Source: Septoria linicola
Taxonomy: Eukaryota; Ascomycota; Dothideomycetes; Mycosphaerellales; Mycosphaerellaceae
Length of the DNA: 64,000 nucleotides
Direction of reading: 5' to 3'
Assembly: GCA_024114885.1 (NCBI GenBank)
Contig: CP099421.1
Location: forward strand, 2,976,001 to 3,040,000
Position 1 is the first letter of the stretch. Each line of letters starts with the position of its first letter. The notes beneath the pieces were generated by a model that worked only from the letters and a program-made list of their open reading frames with translations, was not told the origin of the DNA and made no database searches. Of the stretch, positions 22,788 to 31,944 are shown piece after piece. The translations under genes and the position numbers were made by a program.

Positions 22788-24035
22788 ATGCCAAAGCACC
22801 AACCTAAGCCTGCGGACAACCATGATATCTCTTACTCCATATCACCGAACGAGCCAACATGGTCGACCAATGGCCCACATGCCGAGGGCGTAGAGAGGAC
22901 GACACCGGGCACAGCTTCGCCGGAAAGATCACACTCGCCGGGCATAGAGTCGAGATCTGCCGCTCTGCACAACAAAGTCCGAACAAGTGGAGAACTGGGG
23001 CCAGACGTGCTAGCCTCTGTCGCTAGGGACTATGCTCGCCTGACACGAAGTCGCGATGAGACCTCACGAAGACGCCTGGAAGCTCAGATCGCGTTACAGC
23101 AATCGACGGATCTACAGACTTGGTCACGCGAGTCGCAGCACGAATTGCTGAACATTATTCGCGGTGAGAGAGAAACCTGGCCAAGTAGCGATCGTGCTGT
23201 CACCGCGTACAATAAGGCACAAGCAGATTCGAATGCTGCCGATGCCCATGCACAGACTGTACATCTTCTGGAGCGAAAGCTCTCGAGCTTGGAAGCCCGC
23301 CTGAGAGAGAGGGAGTCCCAGTTTTACCAGCACATCACATCGCTGCTGGAAGATTCATCCACCATTACGGACGGGAAAGATGTTGCAGAAGAGGACTCAG
23401 AATCGACCCAGTCACCTGTGTTACATCCATTATTAGCATCCTACTATGACAAAGTAGGCGACATTGGCATCTGTCACGAAGATATCGCGAACCTGGACCT
23501 CAATTTCCACGAAAAATCAAGTCGGCGCGCGCTGCTCATCGACCAAGGCGACTTTCTAAGTCAGACCAACAGCACCCACGATCGCAATTACAAAACATCG
23601 AGGCGTCAATTATTGCATCGTCTCAGTGACTGCATAGAGGCTACGGATGTAGCAAGACAGCTTTGTGTAAGAGCCGAGCTGGATATCGCTCAGAACAAGC
23701 CAGATGGCATTGGTAAAATGACCGAGCTCGAAGCTGCACCGCCTAGTCTCCTCGAAGGCGGACTCCCTGAGGCTCACCGTCCTGCTGCTGATCATCAAGC
23801 CGATGACGGAGCACGTGAATCGCGAGTCTTGCATTGGGTACAAGACATCTCAAAGCCTGCCAGTGAGAACATCATTTCAGTGAAGAAGCTCGATGTCGAA
23901 CAGTTGCAAGACTTCCAATATGAACTCGATCAGGCAACTTTGGTTGACGTCCGTCCTCCGAGGCGGTTCAGCAGCCCTGCCGCATCGCGCAAAGTGCTCC
24001 TTGAAATCGAACCTATAGTGAAGTATGCTATATGA
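22788..24035 (+). CDS. Acidic coiled-coil protein of the cluster family
   Basis: One exon from the ATG at 22788 (MPKHQPKPAD) encodes 415 residues. Residues 1-70 are polar and disordered. Residues ~75-190 are coiled coil (SLEARLRERESQFYQHITSL). Residues 213-255 carry the family block, PLLASYYDKVGDIGICHEDI then NFHE and LLIDQGD, aligned with 130-172 of the 16461 protein and 203-245 of the 26176 protein. Trp350 lies in the LHWVQD tail motif. The last ~25 residues (RKVLLEIEP) faintly resemble the first strand of DUF6590 (GRVFLVLWVEP), which might be a remnant of a lost fusion; this is weak. It is divergent from the DUF6590 gene at 21236-22237 and convergent with that at 24297-25694. No enzymatic motif is seen, so a scaffold or partner role is only inferred. 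Confidence 0.7.
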   Translation: MPKHQPKPADNHDISYSISPNEPTWSTNGPHAEGVERTTPGTASPERSHSPGIESRSAALHNKVRTSGELGPDVLASVARDYARLTRSRDETSRRRLEAQIALQQSTDLQTWSRESQHELLNIIRGERETWPSSDRAVTAYNKAQADSNAADAHAQTVHLLERKLSSLEARLRERESQFYQHITSLLEDSSTITDGKDVAEEDSESTQSPVLHPLLASYYDKVGDIGICHEDIANLDLNFHEKSSRRALLIDQGDFLSQTNSTHDRNYKTSRRQLLHRLSDCIEATDVARQLCVRAELDIAQNKPDGIGKMTELEAAPPSLLEGGLPEAHRPAADHQADDGARESRVLHWVQDISKPASENIISVKKLDVEQLQDFQYELDQATLVDVRPPRRFSSPAASRKVLLEIEPIVKYAI

Positions 24036-24296
24036 AGTAGAAGCAGGTGAATTCATAGGCCCATGCTCACTGAGCACAAGACCAGCTGTGGATCTACATG
24101 TAGCATCGCTATAGTACAGTAGTACATATCAAATTGCCGGCCGAATATACCACCGTCATGATCGTATGAGAAGGGAGATATCCTATGTCATCGCCCGATA
24201 TTCCGGATGCAGAGTTCTGGATCTCTGGCTATGAAGTTCCAGAGTTGCTAGACAGCCTTGAAGCACGGCGTCAGTCTTTCATAAGGGCTTGCTCAT

Positions 24297-25694
24297 CTAA
24301 GCCGAGTGCGACTCAACATCACCATAGATGAGTGAGCACCTGACCTTCTGCACAGCTGCCTCCCACGACAGACTTGGAGTCCGCTTACGCAGCTGCGCAG
24401 CCAGTGCGCCCAAGGCCTGCTCAGTTGTCGCACCTTGCGATGTCATCCATTTGAAGGATGCTCGCAAATGGTTTGCTAGCATTACGCTTGACAAAGGGGT
24501 CATGATACCGCCCCCGTTGTCTATTGCATTGGACTTCCCCGGAAGTGGGTCGCCGTCGAGAGCGGAATCAGACTCTTCTGAATCCCCAGGGTGCCACACT
24601 GCTGTAAATTGATCCATCAAAGCTGCTTTACATCGTGGGTGTACCATACCGAAGTCCTTTACTTTTATGTTGTGCTGGATGGTGTGGATCTTTGCGAAGT
24701 TAATCCTCGATACCGGATCGAGCTTCTCTCTCGGCTTGTTGACAGCTGTCACGCGGATAGCCGTTGCTCTCATGCCCTGCTCGTGAGGCTGACGCGATTC
24801 GTTGGGCAGTGGAGTTGGTTCAGCATCTGTAAAGATGATTGCATGATCAGACTTGATTATTCCGGCCTTACCGACGCCTTTTCCGCCGTAGGTCATGATC
24901 GGCAAGGCACTACAGTAGTCTGTACCTTCACGGATGACTACAAATCTTCGGACTTTGGAGAACACCCTTTCATTCCATCGGCTAGTCGTTGTGCCAGGAT
25001 CGACGGTCTCGGTCATCGTAGTGATATCGCTGTGCGAATCTCCTGCAGGCTCAACCCAAAGGACGAGAAAGACTCTACCAACGACAAAGAACTTCCGCCC
25101 TGGTACGCGAATGGCAAAGCCTGGAAACAGCTTTTCAGACTGCCCCGCGGTTCCCAGCATCATACGATGCGACTCTATCCCCTGCCGCAACAGCGAGCCG
25201 TCGGTGATTCTGTGCTTCGGCTCGGTAGCGAAATATGTCTTGACTCGACTCTTCTCATCCACGGCCTCGACCACTTTGAGTCCGTTCTTGCTGGACATTT
25301 GTGGCTCTACCGGCATCGGCTGATGAAGCACAGGCTGTAATGAAGAGAGGCTACTATTTGAACCACTCAGCGGCATATTGGGCTTCGTGCCAGCAGTGGT
25401 TGGAGATCCATGGGGCTGCAGTCCACCCGCGAAGCTGAGCGTAAAACTGCTGTTGCTAAATTGCCCGGGCGACGTGCCATACGCTGTGCTCGGGTCCTCA
25501 TCAGGCTGTGCGTACGGCTCCGAATAGTATGTTGCAGGAACATCCGATGGCCTGGGCCATCTTGACTTGTCCTCATACACCAGCTGATCTTTGTGCCTGT
25601 CGTAATAGTAATATTTGCCATATCTCGAATCCCAGAACAGGTACAATCGCAGATCGGGTCGGAAGACAATTTGACGCTGGGCCGTGGTCGCCAT
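24297..25694 (-). CDS. DUF6590 protein with WW-like module and helical tail
   Basis: One exon encodes 465 residues from the ATG at 25694. Numbered from two codons upstream, residues 18-50 are the aromatic WW-like module (LYLFWDSRYGKYYYYDRHKD, then VYEDKSRWPRP). Residues 55-200 are a Ser/Pro/Gly-rich linker. Residues 203-367 are a canonical DUF6590 domain: KFFVVGRVFLVLWVEP, VRRFVVIREG, YCSALPIMTYGGKGVGKAG, DHAIIFTD, EKLDPVSRINFAKIHTIQHN and IKVKDFGMV. Residues 410-460 are a helical tail (FKWMTSQGATTEQALGALAA) matching the other minus-strand members. This is the best-preserved DUF6590 in the window and is the reference for the other assignments. It is head-to-head with the coiled-coil gene at 26176 (481 bp between ATGs). 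Function is unknown; no catalytic residues stand out. Confidence 0.85.
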   Translation of the reverse strand: MATTAQRQIVFRPDLRLYLFWDSRYGKYYYYDRHKDQLVYEDKSRWPRPSDVPATYYSEPYAQPDEDPSTAYGTSPGQFSNSSFTLSFAGGLQPHGSPTTAGTKPNMPLSGSNSSLSSLQPVLHQPMPVEPQMSSKNGLKVVEAVDEKSRVKTYFATEPKHRITDGSLLRQGIESHRMMLGTAGQSEKLFPGFAIRVPGRKFFVVGRVFLVLWVEPAGDSHSDITTMTETVDPGTTTSRWNERVFSKVRRFVVIREGTDYCSALPIMTYGGKGVGKAGIIKSDHAIIFTDAEPTPLPNESRQPHEQGMRATAIRVTAVNKPREKLDPVSRINFAKIHTIQHNIKVKDFGMVHPRCKAALMDQFTAVWHPGDSEESDSALDGDPLPGKSNAIDNGGGIMTPLSSVMLANHLRASFKWMTSQGATTEQALGALAAQLRKRTPSLSWEAAVQKVRCSLIYGDVESHSA

Positions 25695-26175
25695 AGCCAA
25701 AATGTCTTCGATTAGCCAGATACAGACTGTCAGTCCAAGGTGGCTGAGCTCTCGATATCTTAAGCATCACCAGCTTGGTCACGGAAGAACTCGATCTCGT
25801 GGTAAGCTCGCGTGAGTGCTGAGGTAGGCTTTTGATCAGATCGCGCTACTAGGGCAGAACTTTCGAGAGGCACGCTGCGACAGAAGTACTGCGCCGCTTA
25901 GGAGTCGACTGATGCCGAGACGGGAACATGCATGCACGTAGCTGTGCGCGACAGAAAAAGAAGGCATCCAGTGAGCATCACAATCACGACTTTTGTCGCT
26001 CTTGGCACTACTTCCAACTCCTACTTCGTCTGTGTTGTCCCTCCAGTCCAGCACCTGTGCACAATAATGAATGCGCTGTCTCCAGTAGCATTAATGGCAG
26101 AACTGGAGCGACGAGAGCCTTGCAATGACCATACTTCCGATCCGCATTGCTGCACCGTTCTGAGATCGAAGCCGA
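25695..26175. promoter_or_regulatory. Divergent promoter region between DUF6590 and coiled-coil genes
   Basis: These 481 bp separate two head-to-head ATGs, the third such arrangement in the block. No specific element was identified by eye. Confidence 0.4.
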
Positions 26176-27549
26176 ATGCTGGTCATGGCTAGCAAAACCG
26201 AGGATGTTTCGAAAGTGCCCGAGAGTGTTTCACTCAATCTACATTTCCCGCTCGAGCAGAACGAAAGACTATCTCTAGGTCCATCGCCTGGAGCTCAAGC
26301 TGTAAGGACATCCGCTAAAGCATCTGTCAACCAGGCAGACATTCAGCATACTACCATCTTGACCTTGAGGGAACTTGTAAGGCAGTGCCGGCAGACACTC
26401 TCTATAGTGGAGCAAGCCCAGGAATTACGCTCACGGCTTGAAAATGCATCACAAAAGTATCAGGAAGCAAGAGCATCCTTTCACGAAGCCGGCCAGGCCA
26501 CAGAAGAGATCTCGGAGCAGGTCGCAAAGGATCAGCTCTCGAGCAACATTAAGTCTGATCTTTGGAATAACCTCTGCACAAGTGTCAACAATCTCACAGT
26601 GCAAGATTCACAGCTTCGTCGGCATGAAGACGAGATTACTCACAATGCCCAGCAGCTAGCAACAACAGAGATGGACCTGAGTCGATCCTTACAGGCTTTT
26701 ATACAGTCCTCGGAGCTATCGCTTTCGCTCGACGTCGCATCGAGCGGTGACCTCATGCACTCTGATACTGATCCTGGTGAAGATCCCATCTTATTGGACT
26801 ATTACAGCAAGCTCGCGGATGAAGAGATCATGGCTGAACGCCTGCAGACTCTCGACTATGACTATCACGAAGAAAGGATAGTTCGTACGCTTAGAGAAGA
26901 TCAAGGACGAATTTCATCCATCGCAGATCACGAATTCGAGCTTTCCTGGGAAGCGGAATTTCACGCTGCCCGAGAGGCTCACCAGCGCGCCGCTGCTGCA
27001 GCGGAAGCAGCATATGAGCTTTGTCGGAAGAGCGGAGTCCTTTCGTCGCAAGAACTACGCGAGCTGCCCATTAACAGTACACAGCCAACTTCTGAGATAC
27101 AGACGATCAGCCAGCGATCACCCATGATCGCAGGGAATGAGATGTCTGAAACTGCACAACCTCCTCATGTGGCCTCACTAGAAACACTGCAAGAACTTAG
27201 GTCTGTTGCTGTTTCGCCCTCGTATGCCGCTACAGGCCACATGAATAGCACCACAGGAGGTGGGGTGGTACGCTTGGATGTCCCTAGCGTACAGGCAGCT
27301 GTTGAGCAGTGGCTCAACGACACCCCTGCCAACGACGACTCAATGGCAGATCCTGAACAGCAAGCTACAGTCTCACCGGATGACCGCGACTTTGCAGATG
27401 CCATGGAAGCAGCAGCTTGGTCGAGCGATCACTTGCATTCGCCAATCCCACCAGACACTGCTATTCAGCGAGGCGGAATCGGGACTTCGCATGAGCAGGG
27501 TACGGAAAGCTTAAACACGGCAAGCGAGCAACGAGAAGAAGACAATTAA
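26176..27549 (+). CDS. Acidic coiled-coil protein of the cluster family
   Basis: One exon encodes 457 residues; ATGs at 26176 and 26185 (MASKTED) are both possible. Residues ~55-190 are coiled coil (LRQL-type heptads, e.g. IVEQAQELRSRLENASQKY). Residues 203-245 carry the family block DPILLDYYSKLADEEIMAERL, DYHEE and LREDQG. Residues 255-290 form an Ala-rich helix (AAREAHQRAAAAAEAAYEL). Trp379 is in the VEQWLND tail motif. The C-terminus is acidic and polar without a domain. The order coil, YY-HE-DQ block, helix, W motif is the same as in the proteins at 16461 and 22788, so the three are paralogues despite low overall identity. It is divergent from the DUF6590 gene at 24297-25694. Function is unknown. 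Confidence 0.7.
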   Translation: MLVMASKTEDVSKVPESVSLNLHFPLEQNERLSLGPSPGAQAVRTSAKASVNQADIQHTTILTLRELVRQCRQTLSIVEQAQELRSRLENASQKYQEARASFHEAGQATEEISEQVAKDQLSSNIKSDLWNNLCTSVNNLTVQDSQLRRHEDEITHNAQQLATTEMDLSRSLQAFIQSSELSLSLDVASSGDLMHSDTDPGEDPILLDYYSKLADEEIMAERLQTLDYDYHEERIVRTLREDQGRISSIADHEFELSWEAEFHAAREAHQRAAAAAEAAYELCRKSGVLSSQELRELPINSTQPTSEIQTISQRSPMIAGNEMSETAQPPHVASLETLQELRSVAVSPSYAATGHMNSTTGGGVVRLDVPSVQAAVEQWLNDTPANDDSMADPEQQATVSPDDRDFADAMEAAAWSSDHLHSPIPPDTAIQRGGIGTSHEQGTESLNTASEQREEDN

Positions 27550-29176
27550 GAGTCCGCTTTACAATGCGTCCAGTCTATCTGTAGTCTCTCCTCGAAGTTG
27601 CTTGCATGGATGTCTATCTGTATCTGTCGGCACTGAAATGGTCTTGCGATATGTGACCATGCAGGGCGCGTCGTCAAGCGACCAGTAGCCCTGCGGGCAA
27701 CTATGCAGCCGAGGCTCCACCTATGTCATATCATTGCTTTGCTTCCAACAAGCTGGATTAGCATGCAGCAAATGATCACCTCACTTGACCTGGAGAAGCA
27801 CACCCGAGCATTGGGACACCATAAGAGATACCCACGAGACAGTGCCCATTCTCGCAATCCTACTGGTGGAATTCACTGACCGGTGAAGCAAGGCTGATGA
27901 ATCCGGGGACAATCACGAAACTTACACGGAACGCCTTCGGACGTACGGCGTTTGATGTTGTAGTGACAAAAGTCATAGTGCGGACGGCAAAGGCGAAGAC
28001 GGATCGCACAACATGGCCCTCGGCAGCCATCAGCATCGAAGTTGACAGCACTTGTAATGCAGATTCGGATCCGAATAGCGTAGCGCTTGCACATGGCTGC
28101 ATGTGAATGCGGGGATAGGTGTGCTGGTGGCTAACCTTGGCGTTACGATAGGCGCTGCTCATGTACGATGAAGACCACTCACAGCCAGTATAGAAGTTGA
28201 AGAGTCATAGCTGGTACAATTGTATTGGTGTCGAGCAATCTAAGGATGCCTCACGGGCGACTGATTCTGAGCTTTCAAGCTCCAGCTTCGACGTGTTGGC
28301 GACCTTTGAAGCTGCAATGTGCTGACAACCTTGCTCGGCATATCATCACGCGGACAGTTCGAAGGCATCCAGTCTTGTTGCCTATAGGACACCAAATGAC
28401 TGGAAACGAGTACCGTGTGATCTACAGACACGTACACGTCGGCATAAGCATAAGGCACGGCCCTTCGGTCCTTCGCTGGCAGCTTCTCTCGGCAGTGCCA
28501 CGACACGGCAAGGGAGATACTGTTGTCGGGTGACTGTAGAGGTGCCGACATGTTGCTAGTCAGAGGCGAAGCGAGTGTAACGATGGAGGTCACAAACTCT
28601 TGGTATCTTCTGTGCAGCAAAGTGCTAGCATAATGAACACCGGGCGGATGAGTGTTCAACATGCTCGATCATGTTTCATATACCAGCGCCAGTGAGGAGG
28701 CGATTGGAAAAAACAACAGAGGCGCAGTTGGCAAAGCAGGCGGAAGAGTCGAGTCAGACCCATCCAATCCCGGTCCATCAAACCTCCCAAGATATTCACT
28801 AGCCTGATCTGCTAACGCTCTGCAGCTGCAATAATCGTGCCCGACGTCTCCATTAAAGCCCACACACTCTTCCGTTCTCACTTCTTAGCCTGCTGCATGA
28901 TCTCTAGATGTATATTGCACTACCTGCGCAGCCTTGTCCGCTTGCAACACGGCTACAGGATAGTGATCTGCCAGTCGTGGATGGCGTCGAACTTAGCAAC
29001 GGTAAAGTATCCAAGCTCATCAATGATAATGATGCTGAGCGGCTCCGACTGAACAACATCGGACTCATGCAGTTATATTATTTGTACGATATCGGAGACA
29101 CCACGACACGAACCTTCTTGGCTATGGAAATTGTGTATTGACTTGTGATGAGGCGAAAGAGCCTGGCGATCGCTGT
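27550..29176. other. Intergenic, no gene seen
   Basis: Overlapping short frames at 27860-28162 and 28240-28662 have no domain and no clear splice partners. The DUF6590/coiled-coil block ends at its left edge. Confidence 0.45.
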
Positions 29177-29897
29177 CTACGCATTTAGGATATCATCGAT
29201 GCTCTTCAGTCCAAGCTGCGAGAAAATGTGTAGCCTATCTTCGGAGGATTCTCCAGATACAATCAATCGTGTTTCTGAGTCGACTTTGAGCAGGACGGTC
29301 CCTTTCCACTTCAACATGGTGCCCTCAGGTGCAGTGCTATGCATGATCAGCCAGCTCACAATCTCGATTGGCTGCACGACTTACACTGCCCTGTTGCCTT
29401 CTGCAGCCTTTGCGGATGCTCCGAGCCTGATCGCGATCTCATCGCAACTAGCAAAGCTATGCAAGACGGCAGATGTGTACTCAGTGTACAGCGGCGTGAA
29501 ACCCCGACCGTCTCCTTCCTTCACACCCAGACTTGCATTTCTCGCAGCCTCAGAGGCCAATTCTACACTGTTGACTAGTCTCTGACGACTATCAAAAAAC
29601 AGGATGGCTGTCCCCCACAAAGTAGCATTCTGGCCGAGCTGGGTCGCCGCAGACCACAGCATCTTCGTCGATCTGAGTGTAGTCTGAGCTGAGGATGGCG
29701 AGTGGAAGAGCAGTCCCCGTTGGTATCTGGCCTGTGGCATCTGTGTTGAAGATCTGTATGTACTTGGTGGCGATCGTGTGAGCTTCCGATGTGCTAAGAC
29801 AATCACGCTGCTCGATGGCTGAGCCAGCAGCCTTAGCGAAGCATGTCGATACTATTGTGACAGCTACCAGTACGAGGCGGTCGAGGTATCGAGGCAT
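29177..29897 (-). pseudogene. Secreted NTF2-like protein gene with an apparent 1-nt frameshift
   Basis: The frame opens at 29897 with a signal peptide (LDRLVLVAVTIVSTCFAKAAG) and runs as DCLSTSEAHTIATKYIQIF ... DYTQIDEDAV. Near 29600-29690 the sensible reading moves to another frame (NATLWGTAILFFDSRQRL), which continues to a clear 48-bp intron at 29337-29384 (GTAAGT donor, GCATAG acceptor) and a last exon 29336-29177 ending LGLKSIDDILNA. The pattern resembles small secreted fungal NTF2-like proteins. Removing one base would make the total exactly 224 codons. No GT-AG intron of normal length repairs the shift; the shortest candidate is 37 bp with a poor GTGGGG donor. The gene is therefore probably a recent pseudogene, or the assembly has an error near the T6 run at 29590-29600. 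Confidence 0.5.
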
Positions 29898-31180
29898 CCT
29901 GCTAAGATGTCCGGGTCAGTGTGGCGAGGTGCTTGACGCGACCAGAGCATCGAAATATATGCAAAGGTGAAGGTAAATCGTTCTTTAGGGCACGAATGAG
30001 CTTGTGCGCGAAAGCCATACTGTCTGTGTCAGTCTGCTTGTCGGGGTGACTGCCTCGCTGCTTGCGAGACTCTACTCTGGGGATGTGGCATTGAGCTGAG
30101 ATGGGATGTCAGGATGCTGGGCGCGACAACAGTCCTTTCTTGGCAGACTGGCACTACTTCTGATATGATGCTTGTACAGCTAGCTGCGACCAAGGAAAGA
30201 GGACAAACCTATGGTCAAGAGGGCACGAGTTCGTCTAGACAGGTCGCACGCCACTTAGGGTTCTGTTGCTGGTGTAGAATCATTGCAATACAATCTTAAG
30301 TCGAGAGCGAGCTCTGGGGGTTTCAAGCTGCTGAGGCAATGCTGGTAGTTCCAGTGCATTGAGATGTATACCTCGTTGTGCCATCGAAGAGTGGTAGAGA
30401 GTGTGAGAGCTTCAAGTAGCACGCGGATCGACCATGTCGTGCCGTGCCATGCATAGGAGGCCCGCTTTGTTGAGAGATGAGGAGGGCCAAACTTGCCAAG
30501 CACGGGAACAGCCGCCAGTGCAGATTCTCCCTCGTCTGCTGCACAGCGAGAACGAAGACGTCTTGTTCTACCCAATAGTTGGCAGCATTGCCTGGAGAAC
30601 TTCGGCATCCAGCACATCTGTTTAGCATAAGTTGAGTGTGGATTCAGCATGGTCATCTACAGCATCCCTTCTTGATGAGTGATGCTGATGATGTGGTGCA
30701 GCACGGAGCTTTTGTCGGGCTGTTCAAGGCAGGACGCCATACCAGTCAAGGCTGGAGCGCGAGTCGGGGCTTTTTGAATGATCCGGAGCCGCAAGACGGC
30801 ATTGGCTAGCTGCACTGGACTACTTATGTCCACAGTCTGTGTCAGTCTCCAATCTGGGAACAGCGGTGGAGATGCAGTGGAGGCATTTGCATGTTGTAGT
30901 TGCATAACTTATGCATACTCAGATCTAGGCACGATTCAATGTCCACAGTATGCCGCATGCTGCACTAGCTATGCAGATTTCTACCATGACATGGGCCTCC
31001 CAATCTCCATATTGTGCGCTGGTCTTCTACGTAGAGAAGAGTACTTATTTACCCGGGGACCACATCGTAAACATTTGTTGTTGGCATGCTCATGTTCCAT
31101 CGAAGCTTTAACACATCGGTCATCCTCTTTCCGACGTCACGGCCCTCCAGTCGACTCTGCTTAAGCGATCACCCTCGATC
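29898..31180. other. Intergenic, no gene seen
   Basis: No frame here carries a recognisable domain. The right end is the upstream region of the deleted monooxygenase. Confidence 0.45.
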
Positions 31181-31864
31181 ATGGACAACGGCCATGCATC
31201 TGTCCTCATCGCAGGAGGCAGCATAGCCGGACTAATGCTTGCCAACTTACTTGAGCTCGCAAGTGTTGACTACCTCGTGCTCGATAAGTACCGGACGATC
31301 GCGCCAGACCTGGGAGCGAGCATCGGCATATCAGCAAATTCTGCTAGACTACTCGATCAGATCGGAGTATGGAACAAGCTTGAACAGTTGTACGATCGAG
31401 AAGACGTCTACACACAACAGATCGATGGGATGAACGGCTACTGGCATAAGTTCATGGCGCAGTATATCGTGCCGTTTCTGATCAAGGACGAGTCGTCAAT
31501 GATTAAGCTGTGGTCTGAGAGGATTTTGGGTGCAGCACGGTTCGATTTTGCTGAGATGCCGCATCAACCTCATAGCATTCTTTACGACGATGAGAAGCCC
31601 TTGAAGCCGGATGCTGGGCCTTACTCTGTCGGGACAGTCTGCGCCCTTGGGGCAACTATCTTTTCGATATGTGTTGCAAGCAGGATGTTCTTGTATCGAT
31701 GGGCGTGGGCGGAGACTGAGATGGTCGAGCGAGATATGCGGAGGTGGAGAAGGCGACTCTGTAGCTGGAGAGTTCAAGGGCGCTGGTTGGTGCGAGAAAG
31801 GAGGTACGCGGGTGGATTTGCGATTGGGGCGACCCTGGACCAAGGAGTGATGCGACTTAGCTAG
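31181..31864 (+). pseudogene. Internally deleted FAD-dependent monooxygenase (paxM-like group)
   Basis: The open frame is 227 codons, about half the usual ~450. Residues 7-72 are a good FAD-binding start (VLIAGGSIAGLMLANLLEL, then LDKYRTIAPDLGASIGI and LDQIGVW). At about residue 85 the sequence jumps to what is normally the C-terminal part: QYIVPFLI, LWSERILGAARFDF and DDEKPLKPD. The middle, with the second FAD motif and GD motif, is missing. The distal 60 residues look like out-of-frame, Arg/Trp-rich translation. Catalysis is not expected. Such enzymes usually serve secondary-metabolite pathways; an MFS transporter lies directly downstream in the opposite direction. A spliced intact reading was looked for and not found. 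Confidence 0.7.
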
Positions 31865-31944
31865 CCAAAGAGCATGATGCAACCCCGGCTGGAACTCGTT
31901 CGCCCGCGGCCCGGGAGTCCTGGGACTGAGATCCGAGTCCACCT

